14,679 nt of DNA. Origin: Promethearchaeota archaeon. GTDB lineage: Archaea; Asgardarchaeota; Lokiarchaeia; Sigynarchaeales; SOKP01. Shown here piece after piece: positions 6,817 through 13,261 of this stretch (positions are counted from its first letter, which is position 1; each line of letters starts with the position of its first letter). The position numbers and the translations under genes are program-made. Where the stretch lies: NCBI GenBank assembly GCA_013375495.1, contig JABXKC010000052.1:1-14679 (forward strand), read 5' to 3'. Under the pieces are notes generated by a model, which was not told the DNA's origin, searched no databases, and was given only the letters and a program-made list of their open reading frames with translations.

Positions 6817-7541
6817 TACATGTCACCTCTATTAATTAGTTTAACACCTGTCTCAATGTAGTTTTTATTTTGACGCATTTTAGCACGATTGATAAGCGTT
6901 ATCACGTTTTTGGAAAAAGCCATCTTGGCTTTCAATAAAGATACATCCAATAATGTATGAGAAATACTAACTAAAGCTCTGGGATGTCTCAAATTAAACA
7001 TATTATCAAAATTTCCACTAATTATGTAGTTAGCATTTAATAGCGTAGCTAATTGTAAAGCTCGATACAAACTTCTAAGAAACCTAGATTGACTCGCTTT
7101 ATTTTTTACCATTATTGGCCCTAAGGAAAATTCTATAAACGAATTATTCTGTTTTGTAAGCGAAATTACGCCCGGAGTTATTGTCTTAATTATATGTTCA
7201 TCCGAAAATGAAATTAAATCTACTCGAGAATCTTTAGCTGCTTGGATTTGAACTTTTCTATCGGATGACTCAACTGAAGTAATATCAGAAATATTCTTGG
7301 TTTGTTTAAGCTTTTTTTTTAAGTCATCCAGATTTTTTGGCTTAATTGTTGTGCGATAATATATTTTAGATGCTGAAAATTTACTTATTTTTTTCTTCAA
7401 TTCCGGTGTTATCTTATTATCACCATTTTCGAACTCTAAAATTAAGTTAACGATTCCTAAATCTCTACAAAAATTTAATTTCTGTTCAATATCTTCGAAA
7501 TTACTAGGATTTAGTCTTAATCTCGATTCAAAATATGACAT
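6816..7541 (-). CDS. rnp3: RNase P protein component 3 (Rpp30)
   Basis: Rpp30/Rnp3 is the TIM-barrel-like (PHP-fold) protein of archaeal and eukaryotic RNase P and dimerises with Pop5. The 241-aa sequence opens with SYFESRLRLNPSN, matching the family start. It continues with a helix and YYRTTIKP, the ESSDRKVQIQAAKDSRVDLI segment (91-110), FIEFSLGPIM (135-144), a basic helix with RFLRSLYRALQLA, and IISGNFDN...LRHPRAL (173-190). An upstream in-frame TTG at 7565 would add eight residues. I prefer the ATG at 7541 because it fits the family N-terminus and has AGAGGT about ten bases upstream. The stop overlaps the apparent rnp2 start. In many archaea rpl15e is directly upstream; here about 4.1 kb of opposite-strand genes intervene. 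Assignment is secure despite the low similarity typical of this family. Confidence 0.87.
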   Translation of the reverse strand: MSYFESRLRLNPSNFEDIEQKLNFCRDLGIVNLILEFENGDNKITPELKKKISKFSASKIYYRTTIKPKNLDDLKKKLKQTKNISDITSVESSDRKVQIQAAKDSRVDLISFSDEHIIKTITPGVISLTKQNNSFIEFSLGPIMVKNKASQSRFLRSLYRALQLATLLNANYIISGNFDNMFNLRHPRALVSISHTLLDVSLLKAKMAFSKNVITLINRAKMRQNKNYIETGVKLINRGDM

Positions 7542-7594
7542 TAACAAAATAACCTCTTCTTTCAAAGTTGGATTTTAAAATAGCTTTTTCGGTG

Positions 7595-7609
7595 TTTTTA
7601 ATAGTTTTA
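7595..7609 (-). promoter_or_regulatory. Promoter-like element upstream of rnp3, shared with the longin gene
   Basis: The minus strand reads TAAAACTATTAAAAA, ending 54 bases before the rnp3 ATG. The identical 15-mer occurs at 14466-14480 ahead of the longin-like gene, on the same strand. It is a plausible BRE/TATA element. The gap 7542-7676 also serves the divergent DUF39 gene, with a TATA-like AATAAATATTTTAC at about 7630-7643. Confidence 0.35.
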
Positions 7610-7676
7610 AATAAAAAAAAATTTATTAGAATAAATATTTTACATGTTATTCAGTTTTATATTATAAGTGGTTCTT

Positions 7677-8966
7677 ATGCCTAATAAACGAAAGCTTTCT
7701 GAAATAAGGAAAAAAATTAGTAGTGGTACTGCAAATGTTATTACCGTTCAAGAATTCGTCACACGAATAAGTGATGGTGAACACATCAAGTTTGAAGATG
7801 TTGATGTAATAACTACAGCCACCAAAGGTTTAATGAGTGGAATTATGGGAGTATTTTCTTTCAGATTGAGCCCACCAAAAACGCTACGGAAATTTACTGA
7901 GATAAGTATGAATGGTATTCCAGCATTTCCGGGTCCGTGTCCCAATGAATACCTAGGAATTGCTGATCTCATAGTTTATGGAACAACTCAAAGTCAGACT
8001 AGAGAAAATTACTGTGGAGGGATTTTATTCAGAGAACTCGTTGAAGGTAAATCAGTAGGGATTCTCGCTAAAAGTAGTGAAGGAGAAAAAGTTGAAAAAG
8101 AATTAACTTTAGAAGATATGCAATATGCGAAACTAATGGGAACGAGACAGGCTATTAAAAATTACAACGCAATGCTTAACTGTGAATCTTACCAAGTAGA
8201 TACAATATTTTCCTGTCTTCCCTTTGAACCTAATAAATCAGAACTTACCTTTTCTGGTTGTGGTGCTCTAAACCCTTTTCAAAACGATCCTGAGCTTCAA
8301 TCTTTTGGCGTAGGTACCCCACTTTTAGTGAACGGTGCAATTGGTTATCTTATAGGACCAGGCACACGAAATTACAAAGAAAAACCAAATATGATGACAA
8401 TAGCTCCGATGGCCCAAATGAGCCCTGAATATATGGGTGCGTTTAAAACTTCTTACGGACTTGAGCCCATTTGTTCGATAGCGGTTCCTATTCCAATTCT
8501 CAGCGAACGCGTGTTCAATAACATTGTTAAGTCTGACAATGATGTAAAATTAAAAATACTAAGCCTCGTTGGAAGAGAAAAGGTGGGAGAAATCACTTAC
8601 GGAGATGTCTGGGAAAATAATTTTGTAATGAAATTTAATCCTGGAGCGTGCAAAAAAGGATACGTTTGTAATGTTATTGGTAAATGCCCCACAGACGCTT
8701 TTATAATAAGAGATGAACTTATCGTGGCAATTGATAGATCTCGATGTTTTAATTGTGGTAACTGCGTACGATTGTGCCCAGACGCTTTTAGTTTAGACCT
8801 CAAGTCAATTAAGTTTGAAGGAAGCGATATACCCGTCGTATTAAGACAATCTGATAGAGCCGGGGCAATTCTTTTAGCTGAACAATTAAAACAAATGATC
8901 TTAAACGAAGAATTTCAGTTGAAAAAACCAACCGGAATACTTGACTTTGCTGAGAGTATTAAATAG
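7677..8966 (+). CDS. DUF39/HcyBio protein with C-terminal ferredoxin, methanogenesis marker 16-like
   Basis: A 429-aa protein of the DUF39/HcyBio family (COG1900), whose studied members take part in homocysteine formation by converting aspartate semialdehyde with sulfide. The catalytic-type domain fills about residues 1-305 and includes DVDVITTATKGLMSG, FPGPCPNEYLG and GVGTPLLVNGAIGYLIGPGT. The last ~110 residues add a ferredoxin-like unit, C-x5-C-x5-CP (GACKKGYVCNVIGKCP) and C-x2-C-x2-C-x3-CP (CFNCGNCVRLCP), seven cysteines in all. This layout and the TTAT/MSG and PGPCPNE motifs recall methanogenesis marker protein 16 rather than the plain homocysteine enzyme. The GAMCSS-type cysteine of that enzyme appears as MSGIM here. 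The start is the ATG at 7677, three codons after a possible GTG at 7668. It is followed by a TPP enzyme after 77 bases. The exact reaction is unknown. Confidence 0.82.
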   Translation: MPNKRKLSEIRKKISSGTANVITVQEFVTRISDGEHIKFEDVDVITTATKGLMSGIMGVFSFRLSPPKTLRKFTEISMNGIPAFPGPCPNEYLGIADLIVYGTTQSQTRENYCGGILFRELVEGKSVGILAKSSEGEKVEKELTLEDMQYAKLMGTRQAIKNYNAMLNCESYQVDTIFSCLPFEPNKSELTFSGCGALNPFQNDPELQSFGVGTPLLVNGAIGYLIGPGTRNYKEKPNMMTIAPMAQMSPEYMGAFKTSYGLEPICSIAVPIPILSERVFNNIVKSDNDVKLKILSLVGREKVGEITYGDVWENNFVMKFNPGACKKGYVCNVIGKCPTDAFIIRDELIVAIDRSRCFNCGNCVRLCPDAFSLDLKSIKFEGSDIPVVLRQSDRAGAILLAEQLKQMILNEEFQLKKPTGILDFAESIK

Positions 8967-8995
8967 TTTATTAAAAAATTCAGCATCTTATCACC

Positions 8996-9001
8996 TTTTT
9001 T
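8996..9001 (+). terminator. Oligo-T tract after the DUF39 gene
   Basis: Six T follow CACC about 30 bases after the DUF39 stop, a possible archaeal U-tract terminator. A TATA-like TTTTTATTTACAATAA follows at about 9020-9035, so the next gene may have its own promoter with a very short leader. Confidence 0.3.
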
Positions 9002-9043
9002 CTTATTAAAAAAGTTTATTTTTTATTTACAATAATTCTATTT

Positions 9044-10786
9044 ATGTCTAAGCAAATATCTAATGGTGGAGATCTACTCGTTAAATGCCTTTTAAATGAA
9101 GGAATCACCAAAATGTTTGGAATTATTGGTGGTGAATTAACGAGAATATATGATGCTGTCGAAAGATTTGGTCGTGAGGAAGGTATAGACACAGTTATGG
9201 TTCGTCATGAACAAGCTGGAGGTCATATGGCTGATGCTTGGGCACGAGTTACTGGAGAAATAGGCGTTTGTCTTGGTACTGCAGGACCTGGTGTGGCTCA
9301 TCTCGTGCCGGCAATTGCGGCTGCTCAAGCAGATTCTATACCCTTATTGGTTATAGGAGCTCAAATTGCTAGAATGTTTGATGAAACGGGAATTTTGCAA
9401 GGTGGATTGAATCAAATGGAATTAATGAAACCAATAACAAAGTTACAAATTTCTGTCGAAGAACCGTATGAAATTCCTTTCGCGGTACAAAGATGTATTA
9501 AAGCAGCTTTAACAGGAAGACCTAGTCCTGTTTTTTTAGAACTTAGGGAAACCGCATTAGTCCGGGAAGTAACTGAAAAAGACATAAAAAAGATAATCCC
9601 TCCAGAAAAATACCGTCCTTTTTACCGACCTAGTGGAAATCCTGAAATGATAAGAGCAGCAGTTGATATTTTTAAGAAAGCAGCAAAACCGATTATTATC
9701 GCAGGAGGTGGAACTCTTGCATCTAATGCTTCAAATGAATTAAAAAAATTATCAAGAACTTATCAAATCCCCACACTTACAACAGTAAAAGGAATAGGAG
9801 CAATTTCGGTTGATGAGAAAACATATGCCGGTTCTTATCCATTGTCTAGCACCTTTCGCAAAGCCGCTTCTGAAGCTGATGTTGTTTTATCTCTTGGATG
9901 TAGGTGGGATTATACAACCTTTTATGGTACTGATCCAATTTGGAATCAAGATCAAAAAATCATACAAGTGGATATTGATCCAAAAGAAATTGGAAAAAAT
10001 CGACCTGCAGAGGTTGCGGTTGTTGGTGATATTAAAACTGTGCTTAATCAATTACTAGTATCAATGGAAGATAATCTTCCGAAAAATATGATTAGTATTT
10101 GGTCTCAATGGAATGACTATCTTCAAGAGGCTAGTGAAATCGATAGGAATATTATAAATAAGATTTTAAAATCTGACAAATTTCCTATGAAACCAGAACG
10201 AATGATTGTTGAAATCCTAGATTTTGTTCCTCCAGATACTCTAATAACTATAGATGGAGGAGACATAGCATTATTTACTTATGGATTAATTTCTAATTTC
10301 CATCGAAATCCACGCAGCACTTTTTGCTCTGTAGGAATGGGACATCTTGGTGTAGGATCAAGTTTCGCAATTGCCGCAAAAATAGCAAAACCTGATAAAC
10401 CAGTTGTGTGTATTAACGGAGATGGATCATTCCTGTTTAATGTTCAGGAACTTGAAACTGCTGTTAGGTTAAAACTTCCTATAATAATCTGCGTAGGAAA
10501 TAATTGTGCTTGGGGAATGCTAAAGACATACCAGAAAAATAGCATGAAGAGACGATATTGTGATGTTGACCTTCCCAATATAGATTATTCTCAAATTGCG
10601 AAAAGTTTTGGATGTTACGGAGAAAATATAGAGAAACCTGAGGATATTAAACCTGCTTTACAACGAGCATTCGATTCTGGGCTCCCAAGTGTTCTTAATA
10701 TAGCGATCGCTTTTGAATCACCGCCAGCTGGGAAGTTTTTAGGGACCTACAAATCGAAAAAGGGATTATTTGGAGCAGGTTACTAG
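9044..10786 (+). CDS. Thiamine-diphosphate enzyme, acetolactate synthase large-subunit-like
   Basis: A 580-aa member of the POX/ALS/oxalyl-CoA decarboxylase family, complete over its three domains. The N-terminal PYR domain has the catalytic glutamate E56 in VRHEQAGGHMADAWAR, then GTAGPGVAHL and KPITK. The middle domain (about 195-345) has PIIIAGGGT and a nucleotide-type QVDIDPKEIGKNR segment. The C-terminal PP domain has the TPP/Mg motif, INGDGSFLFN (GDG at 459-461), with NN at 486-487. The usual ALS FQE loop reads ILQGGLNQMELMKP here, so true acetolactate synthesis is doubtful. No small regulatory subunit or ilvC is nearby. Alternatives are a 2-hydroxyacyl-CoA lyase/oxalyl-CoA decarboxylase-like or other carboligase/decarboxylase activity. 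It sits 48 bases before a short-chain dehydrogenase on the same strand, suggesting the product may be an oxo or hydroxy compound reduced or oxidised by that partner. Confidence 0.88.
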   Translation: MSKQISNGGDLLVKCLLNEGITKMFGIIGGELTRIYDAVERFGREEGIDTVMVRHEQAGGHMADAWARVTGEIGVCLGTAGPGVAHLVPAIAAAQADSIPLLVIGAQIARMFDETGILQGGLNQMELMKPITKLQISVEEPYEIPFAVQRCIKAALTGRPSPVFLELRETALVREVTEKDIKKIIPPEKYRPFYRPSGNPEMIRAAVDIFKKAAKPIIIAGGGTLASNASNELKKLSRTYQIPTLTTVKGIGAISVDEKTYAGSYPLSSTFRKAASEADVVLSLGCRWDYTTFYGTDPIWNQDQKIIQVDIDPKEIGKNRPAEVAVVGDIKTVLNQLLVSMEDNLPKNMISIWSQWNDYLQEASEIDRNIINKILKSDKFPMKPERMIVEILDFVPPDTLITIDGGDIALFTYGLISNFHRNPRSTFCSVGMGHLGVGSSFAIAAKIAKPDKPVVCINGDGSFLFNVQELETAVRLKLPIIICVGNNCAWGMLKTYQKNSMKRRYCDVDLPNIDYSQIAKSFGCYGENIEKPEDIKPALQRAFDSGLPSVLNIAIAFESPPAGKFLGTYKSKKGLFGAGY

Positions 10787-10834
10787 TTTTAATATATCTT
10801 ATATTTTTTGAATAAAATGGAAGTGAAATAAATT

Positions 10835-11641
10835 TTGGATGAAAATAAATTTTTAGATGGTAAAGTAGCTCTTATAACTGGAGCTGGTGGAGGTGGGTTT
10901 GGAAGAGAAATGGCAAAAGCTTTTGCTAGCAAAGGAGCAGATCTAGTTATAAATGATATTAATGAAGAAGGTTTAGAACAAACACGTGAAATCATTCTTA
11001 AAGATTATGATGTTGAGATCCTTATTGCAAAAGCCGATATTTCGGATTCTGGACAAGTTATAAAAATGGCTAAGAGTGTACTTGAGAAAATCGACAACCT
11101 TTTTTTATTAGTTAATAATGCTGGAATTGATGGTGGATTATATCCCACTTTAAAAGCAAAAGAAGCGAATTATGATAAAATTATGGCGATTAATTTAAAA
11201 GGTGCTTGGAATGTTACAAAAGCATTTTATAAACAAATGAGGAGACAAAAGCATTTTACACCAATAGCTGGAAAAATAATTAATATTGCTTCTTGTGCAG
11301 GAACAGAAAATGGTGCTAATCCGTTAGTAGGGATTTATAGTGTAAGTAAAGCTGGTTTATTGACATTTACTAGATTATGGGCTCTTGAATTAGGCTCAAA
11401 CAACATTACAGTTAACGCTATTTCTCCAGGAGTATTCTTAACACCCATTTATAATAATGATCCTAACCTTATAAGAGATTTTTTAAAAACTAGAGGAGTA
11501 AAAATCCCTATTGATAAAATTGGTGAACCAAAATGGGTTGCAGATGTTGCTTTGTTTTTAGCTTCTCCAGCGGCGAATTACATTACAGGTCAAAATATAA
11601 TCCTCGATGGCGGAATGACAATTAGCGTAAATAAATTATAA
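10835..11641 (+). CDS. Short-chain dehydrogenase/reductase (SDR, FabG-like)
   Basis: A 268-aa classical SDR. The Rossmann start is ALITGAGGGGFGRE (12-25), which has one residue more than the usual TGxxxGxG. D41 at the end of strand two (LVINDIN) favours NAD(H) over NADP(H). The NNAG motif is at 94-97, and the catalytic tetrad is N120, S153 (INIAS), Y168 and K172 (YSVSK). NAISPG (195-200) and the C-terminal GQNIILDGGM complete the family pattern. The start must be TTG at 10835: there is no in-frame ATG or GTG between the upstream TAA and the conserved Rossmann strand, and GGAAGTGA lies just upstream. It follows the TPP-enzyme gene by 48 bases on the same strand, so the two probably act on a common intermediate. 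Substrate is not predictable from sequence. It converges with rpl15e. Confidence 0.9.
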   Translation: MDENKFLDGKVALITGAGGGGFGREMAKAFASKGADLVINDINEEGLEQTREIILKDYDVEILIAKADISDSGQVIKMAKSVLEKIDNLFLLVNNAGIDGGLYPTLKAKEANYDKIMAINLKGAWNVTKAFYKQMRRQKHFTPIAGKIINIASCAGTENGANPLVGIYSVSKAGLLTFTRLWALELGSNNITVNAISPGVFLTPIYNNDPNLIRDFLKTRGVKIPIDKIGEPKWVADVALFLASPAANYITGQNIILDGGMTISVNKL

Positions 11642-11684
11642 ATTAATCCAAAATTTTAAAAAGAGATAATAAGTCAATTAAAAT

Positions 11685-12269
11685 TTATTTACCACGACCC
11701 TTCTTTGCTCCCAAACTCGGTCGAGTTTTTTCAGATCCCCATCCTTTCTTGTGTAAACCTCTAGCTCTATGCCCTGTAGAAGTTAAACCACGAGTAACTC
11801 TTCTAGTGTGTTGAGGTTCGCAAATCCAATTAATTTTCGGATCAGATTTAATAACGGGATGATTCGGATCGACCATTATTACTTCGTAATACCAACTCCT
11901 TCCGTCGGCATATATTTTATAACTGTTCAATACCTCTAGATTTGGGTATTTCCTTTGAACGCGTTCTTCAGCGACCCATTGTAAATTTTTACCGGTTGTA
12001 TACTTAGAGACACCCATTGCTCTGGGTTTCCTTCCTCTTTTAGGTCGAACTTTGTGCATCCCACCTTTTCTGATTCTGGCCCGAACGACGACGTATCCTT
12101 GTTTAGCTTTGTATCCAAGGGTTCGTGCTCTATGCAATTTAGTTGGTCTTTCGACGCGTTCAATCGATTTTCCTTTTCGATATTCAATTCCTCTTTCCCA
12201 GTGAGTTGTTTTATACCCAGTTTCGTGTTTTTCGAATGTGTCCTTCACATGGCTATATCCAGACTTCAT
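11685..12269 (-). CDS. rpl15e: Large-subunit ribosomal protein L15e
   Basis: A 194-aa L15e (eL15), a basic protein of archaeal and eukaryotic large ribosomal subunits that is absent from bacteria, so it marks the genome as archaeal. Family landmarks include [20 protein letters not shown], a [10 protein letters not shown] segment, [35 protein letters not shown] and the Arg/Gly/Lys-rich tail. Length is exactly that of archaeal homologues. The ATG has a TATA-like box centred about 29 bases upstream, implying a leaderless or very short-leader mRNA. In many archaea this gene is followed directly by rnp3 and rnp2; here it is cut off from them by three opposite-strand metabolic genes, though order and strand are kept. 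Confidence 0.97.
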   Translation of the reverse strand: MKSGYSHVKDTFEKHETGYKTTHWERGIEYRKGKSIERVERPTKLHRARTLGYKAKQGYVVVRARIRKGGMHKVRPKRGRKPRAMGVSKYTTGKNLQWVAEERVQRKYPNLEVLNSYKIYADGRSWYYEVIMVDPNHPVIKSDPKINWICEPQHTRRVTRGLTSTGHRARGLHKKGWGSEKTRPSLGAKKGRGK

Positions 12270-12293
12270 GATTTAGGCAATCTCTAATTTTGT

Positions 12294-12302
12294 AATAAAT
12301 AT
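12294..12302 (-). promoter_or_regulatory. TATA-box candidate for rpl15e
   Basis: The minus strand reads ATATTTATT, 25-33 bases before the rpl15e ATG, the spacing expected for a leaderless transcript. It lies in the 155-bp divergent gap 12270-12424. Confidence 0.45.
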
Positions 12303-12381
12303 TGAAATCAAGTAAAATTAATTAATTTTATTATTTTATCGCCTTTTTGGATCGTGAATAATTTTATAATTTCACTCTGAT

Positions 12382-12389
12382 TTTTATAA
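12382..12389 (+). promoter_or_regulatory. TATA-box candidate for the DUF2095-like gene and sRNA
   Basis: TTTTATAA at this position is a good TATA box 36-43 bases before the ATG at 12425, predicting a leader of about 12-17 nt. It may also drive the transcript carrying the downstream box C/D RNA, since no separate promoter is visible for that RNA. Confidence 0.45.
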
Positions 12390-12424
12390 GTAACACTTCC
12401 TCAAATAATTTAACTCTGGAAAAC

Positions 12425-12922
12425 ATGGAAAAAGAAGAAAAAAAGGACACTGAAAAAAAGAAGAATTTAGATATTACCGATGAAGATGGTTTGAAAATAG
12501 CCTACGACACGGAGGAATTTGAGAACCAGTTTCCTCAATTAATGCGTGAATTATCTGAAAAGAAGAAATCTCTAAAGATCGAGAGTGTAGATTACGAAAT
12601 TGAACAAACTAAAGATAAACCCGAAATTAGTCCGGACATCAATTATTGCGAAGACTTACTTAATCCCGGTGTGATTGATTTTATCAGGAGGTGCAAAAAA
12701 AAAGAAGATGCTATAGAAATTTTAGATTATCTTCTAAAAAGAAATGAATTAGACCTCCAAGATTATAACGCGTTAATGAAACGGATAAAAGAAGAGGGTG
12801 AGTTAGAGAAGTTATTAGCTGAGTGTGGTGGTTTAAAAACTTCAGGTTATTACGAAAGGAAGTTTCCAAGGAAGGTTAACATATTAAATAGTGATCAAAG
12901 TAAGAATGAGAATTTAGATTGA
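12425..12922 (+). CDS. DUF2095-like conserved archaeal protein (COG4053 type)
   Basis: A 165-aa hydrophilic protein. The first ~28 residues are charged and probably disordered. The recognisable part begins with EEFENQFPQLMRELSEKK (30-47), continues with NPGVIDFIRRCKKKEDAIEILDYL (80-103), KRNELDLQDYN and a helical segment, and ends near GLKTSGYYERKFP (136-148). This order of motifs (E-F-x-x-x-F-P-x-L, D-F-I-R-R-C, E/D-A-x-E-I-L/I, G-Y-Y) matches my recollection of DUF2095, an archaeal family of unknown function. No metal-binding or catalytic motif is evident. It is divergent from rpl15e. Its last codons and stop form the 5' stem and part of the C box of a box C/D sRNA, so gene and RNA probably share a transcript. 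Confidence 0.72.
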   Translation: MEKEEKKDTEKKKNLDITDEDGLKIAYDTEEFENQFPQLMRELSEKKKSLKIESVDYEIEQTKDKPEISPDINYCEDLLNPGVIDFIRRCKKKEDAIEILDYLLKRNELDLQDYNALMKRIKEEGELEKLLAECGGLKTSGYYERKFPRKVNILNSDQSKNENLD

Positions 12923-12996
12923 TGATGAACTTATGACAATTGCAAGAGCTATTGCTCATAGCGATGACGTCGTCGCCCCAAACTGAAATCTTAATT
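12911..12996 (+). ncRNA. Box C/D guide sRNA overlapping the 3' end of the DUF2095-like gene
   Basis: The core runs from a C box ATGATGA (12922-12928) to a D box CTGA (12983-12986), 65 nt, a normal size for archaeal box C/D sRNAs. Flanking arms AATTTAGATT (12911-12920) and AATCTTAATT (12987-12996) pair 9 of 10, with a further G-C outside (12910/12997). The single base left between arm and C box fits the three-nucleotide kink-turn bulge. An internal C' box GCGATGA (12961-12967, one mismatch) and a weak D' candidate CTCA (12955-12958) are present. The guide before box D is CGTCGTCGCCCCAAA (12968-12982), noticeably more GC-rich than its surroundings. Such RNAs assemble with L7Ae, Nop5 and fibrillarin to direct 2'-O-methylation. 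The C box shares bases with the stop of the upstream gene. Recognised by eye only; the D'/C' pair is less certain than C/D. Confidence 0.75.
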
Positions 12997-13000
12997 CGTT

Positions 13001-13255
13001 CTAAGAATTAGATTCGAATTTTTCCTTAAAATTCAAACCTTTATTAGTCAAAAAATAGCCCTCATTAGTTTCTTCAATGAGTTTTAACTCCAGAAGGACT
13101 GGTACCCTTCCTTTAACGCATGCCATGGGAAGCCCCGAGAAAATTTTCATGGTTTCAAAATCTTTTGCTCCCTTATCAATAGCAAAAAAAATATCCATAC
13201 CCATGTTTCCAAGTAAACACTTTAAATCTTGAACTGATTCGTCTTCTTTGCTCAT
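13001..13255 (-). CDS. Small winged-helix DNA-binding-like protein
   Basis: An 84-aa protein that looks like a single winged-helix domain. A helix (VQDLKCLLGNMGMDIFFAID) is followed by a second (DFETMKIFSGLP). The recognition-type helix ACVKGRVPVLLELKLIEE leads into the wing hairpin EGYFLTNKGLNF, as in ArsR/MarR-like or replication/transcription winged helices. No metal-binding or effector domain is present. It starts six bases after the stop of the longin-like gene, so it is surely in the same transcript and may be its partner. Its target is unknown. Its 3' end is convergent with the box C/D sRNA, the stop lying four bases past the RNA's 3' stem. Confidence 0.72.
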   Translation of the reverse strand: MSKEDESVQDLKCLLGNMGMDIFFAIDKGAKDFETMKIFSGLPMACVKGRVPVLLELKLIEETNEGYFLTNKGLNFKEKFESNS

Positions 13256-13261
13256 ATCTTC

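Noticed and set aside
7668..7676. GTG start adding three residues to the DUF39 protein
   Set aside because: The ATG at 7677 is closer to the weak AAGTGG ribosome-like site and gives a more ordinary N-terminus; the GTG remains possible.
9810..10058. 82-codon plus-strand frame inside the TPP-enzyme gene
   Set aside because: Out-of-frame shadow of a clearly intact enzyme; no sign of frameshift in the main frame.
11936..12287. Extra open frames on both strands across rpl15e
   Set aside because: Shadow frames in a highly conserved ribosomal gene; no homology or start signals.
12933..12986. Tiny plus-strand frame encoding a 17-aa peptide (MTIARAIAHSDDVVAPN)
   Set aside because: Its whole length lies inside the box C/D RNA, its stop is the D box, and no ribosome site precedes it; the RNA explains the GC-rich patch better.
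12993..13020. Inverted repeat AATTCG...CGAATT followed by five T, a possible terminator
   Set aside because: Mostly within the 3' coding end of the small winged-helix gene, with only a six-pair stem and weak inner pairing; could be chance in AT-rich DNA.
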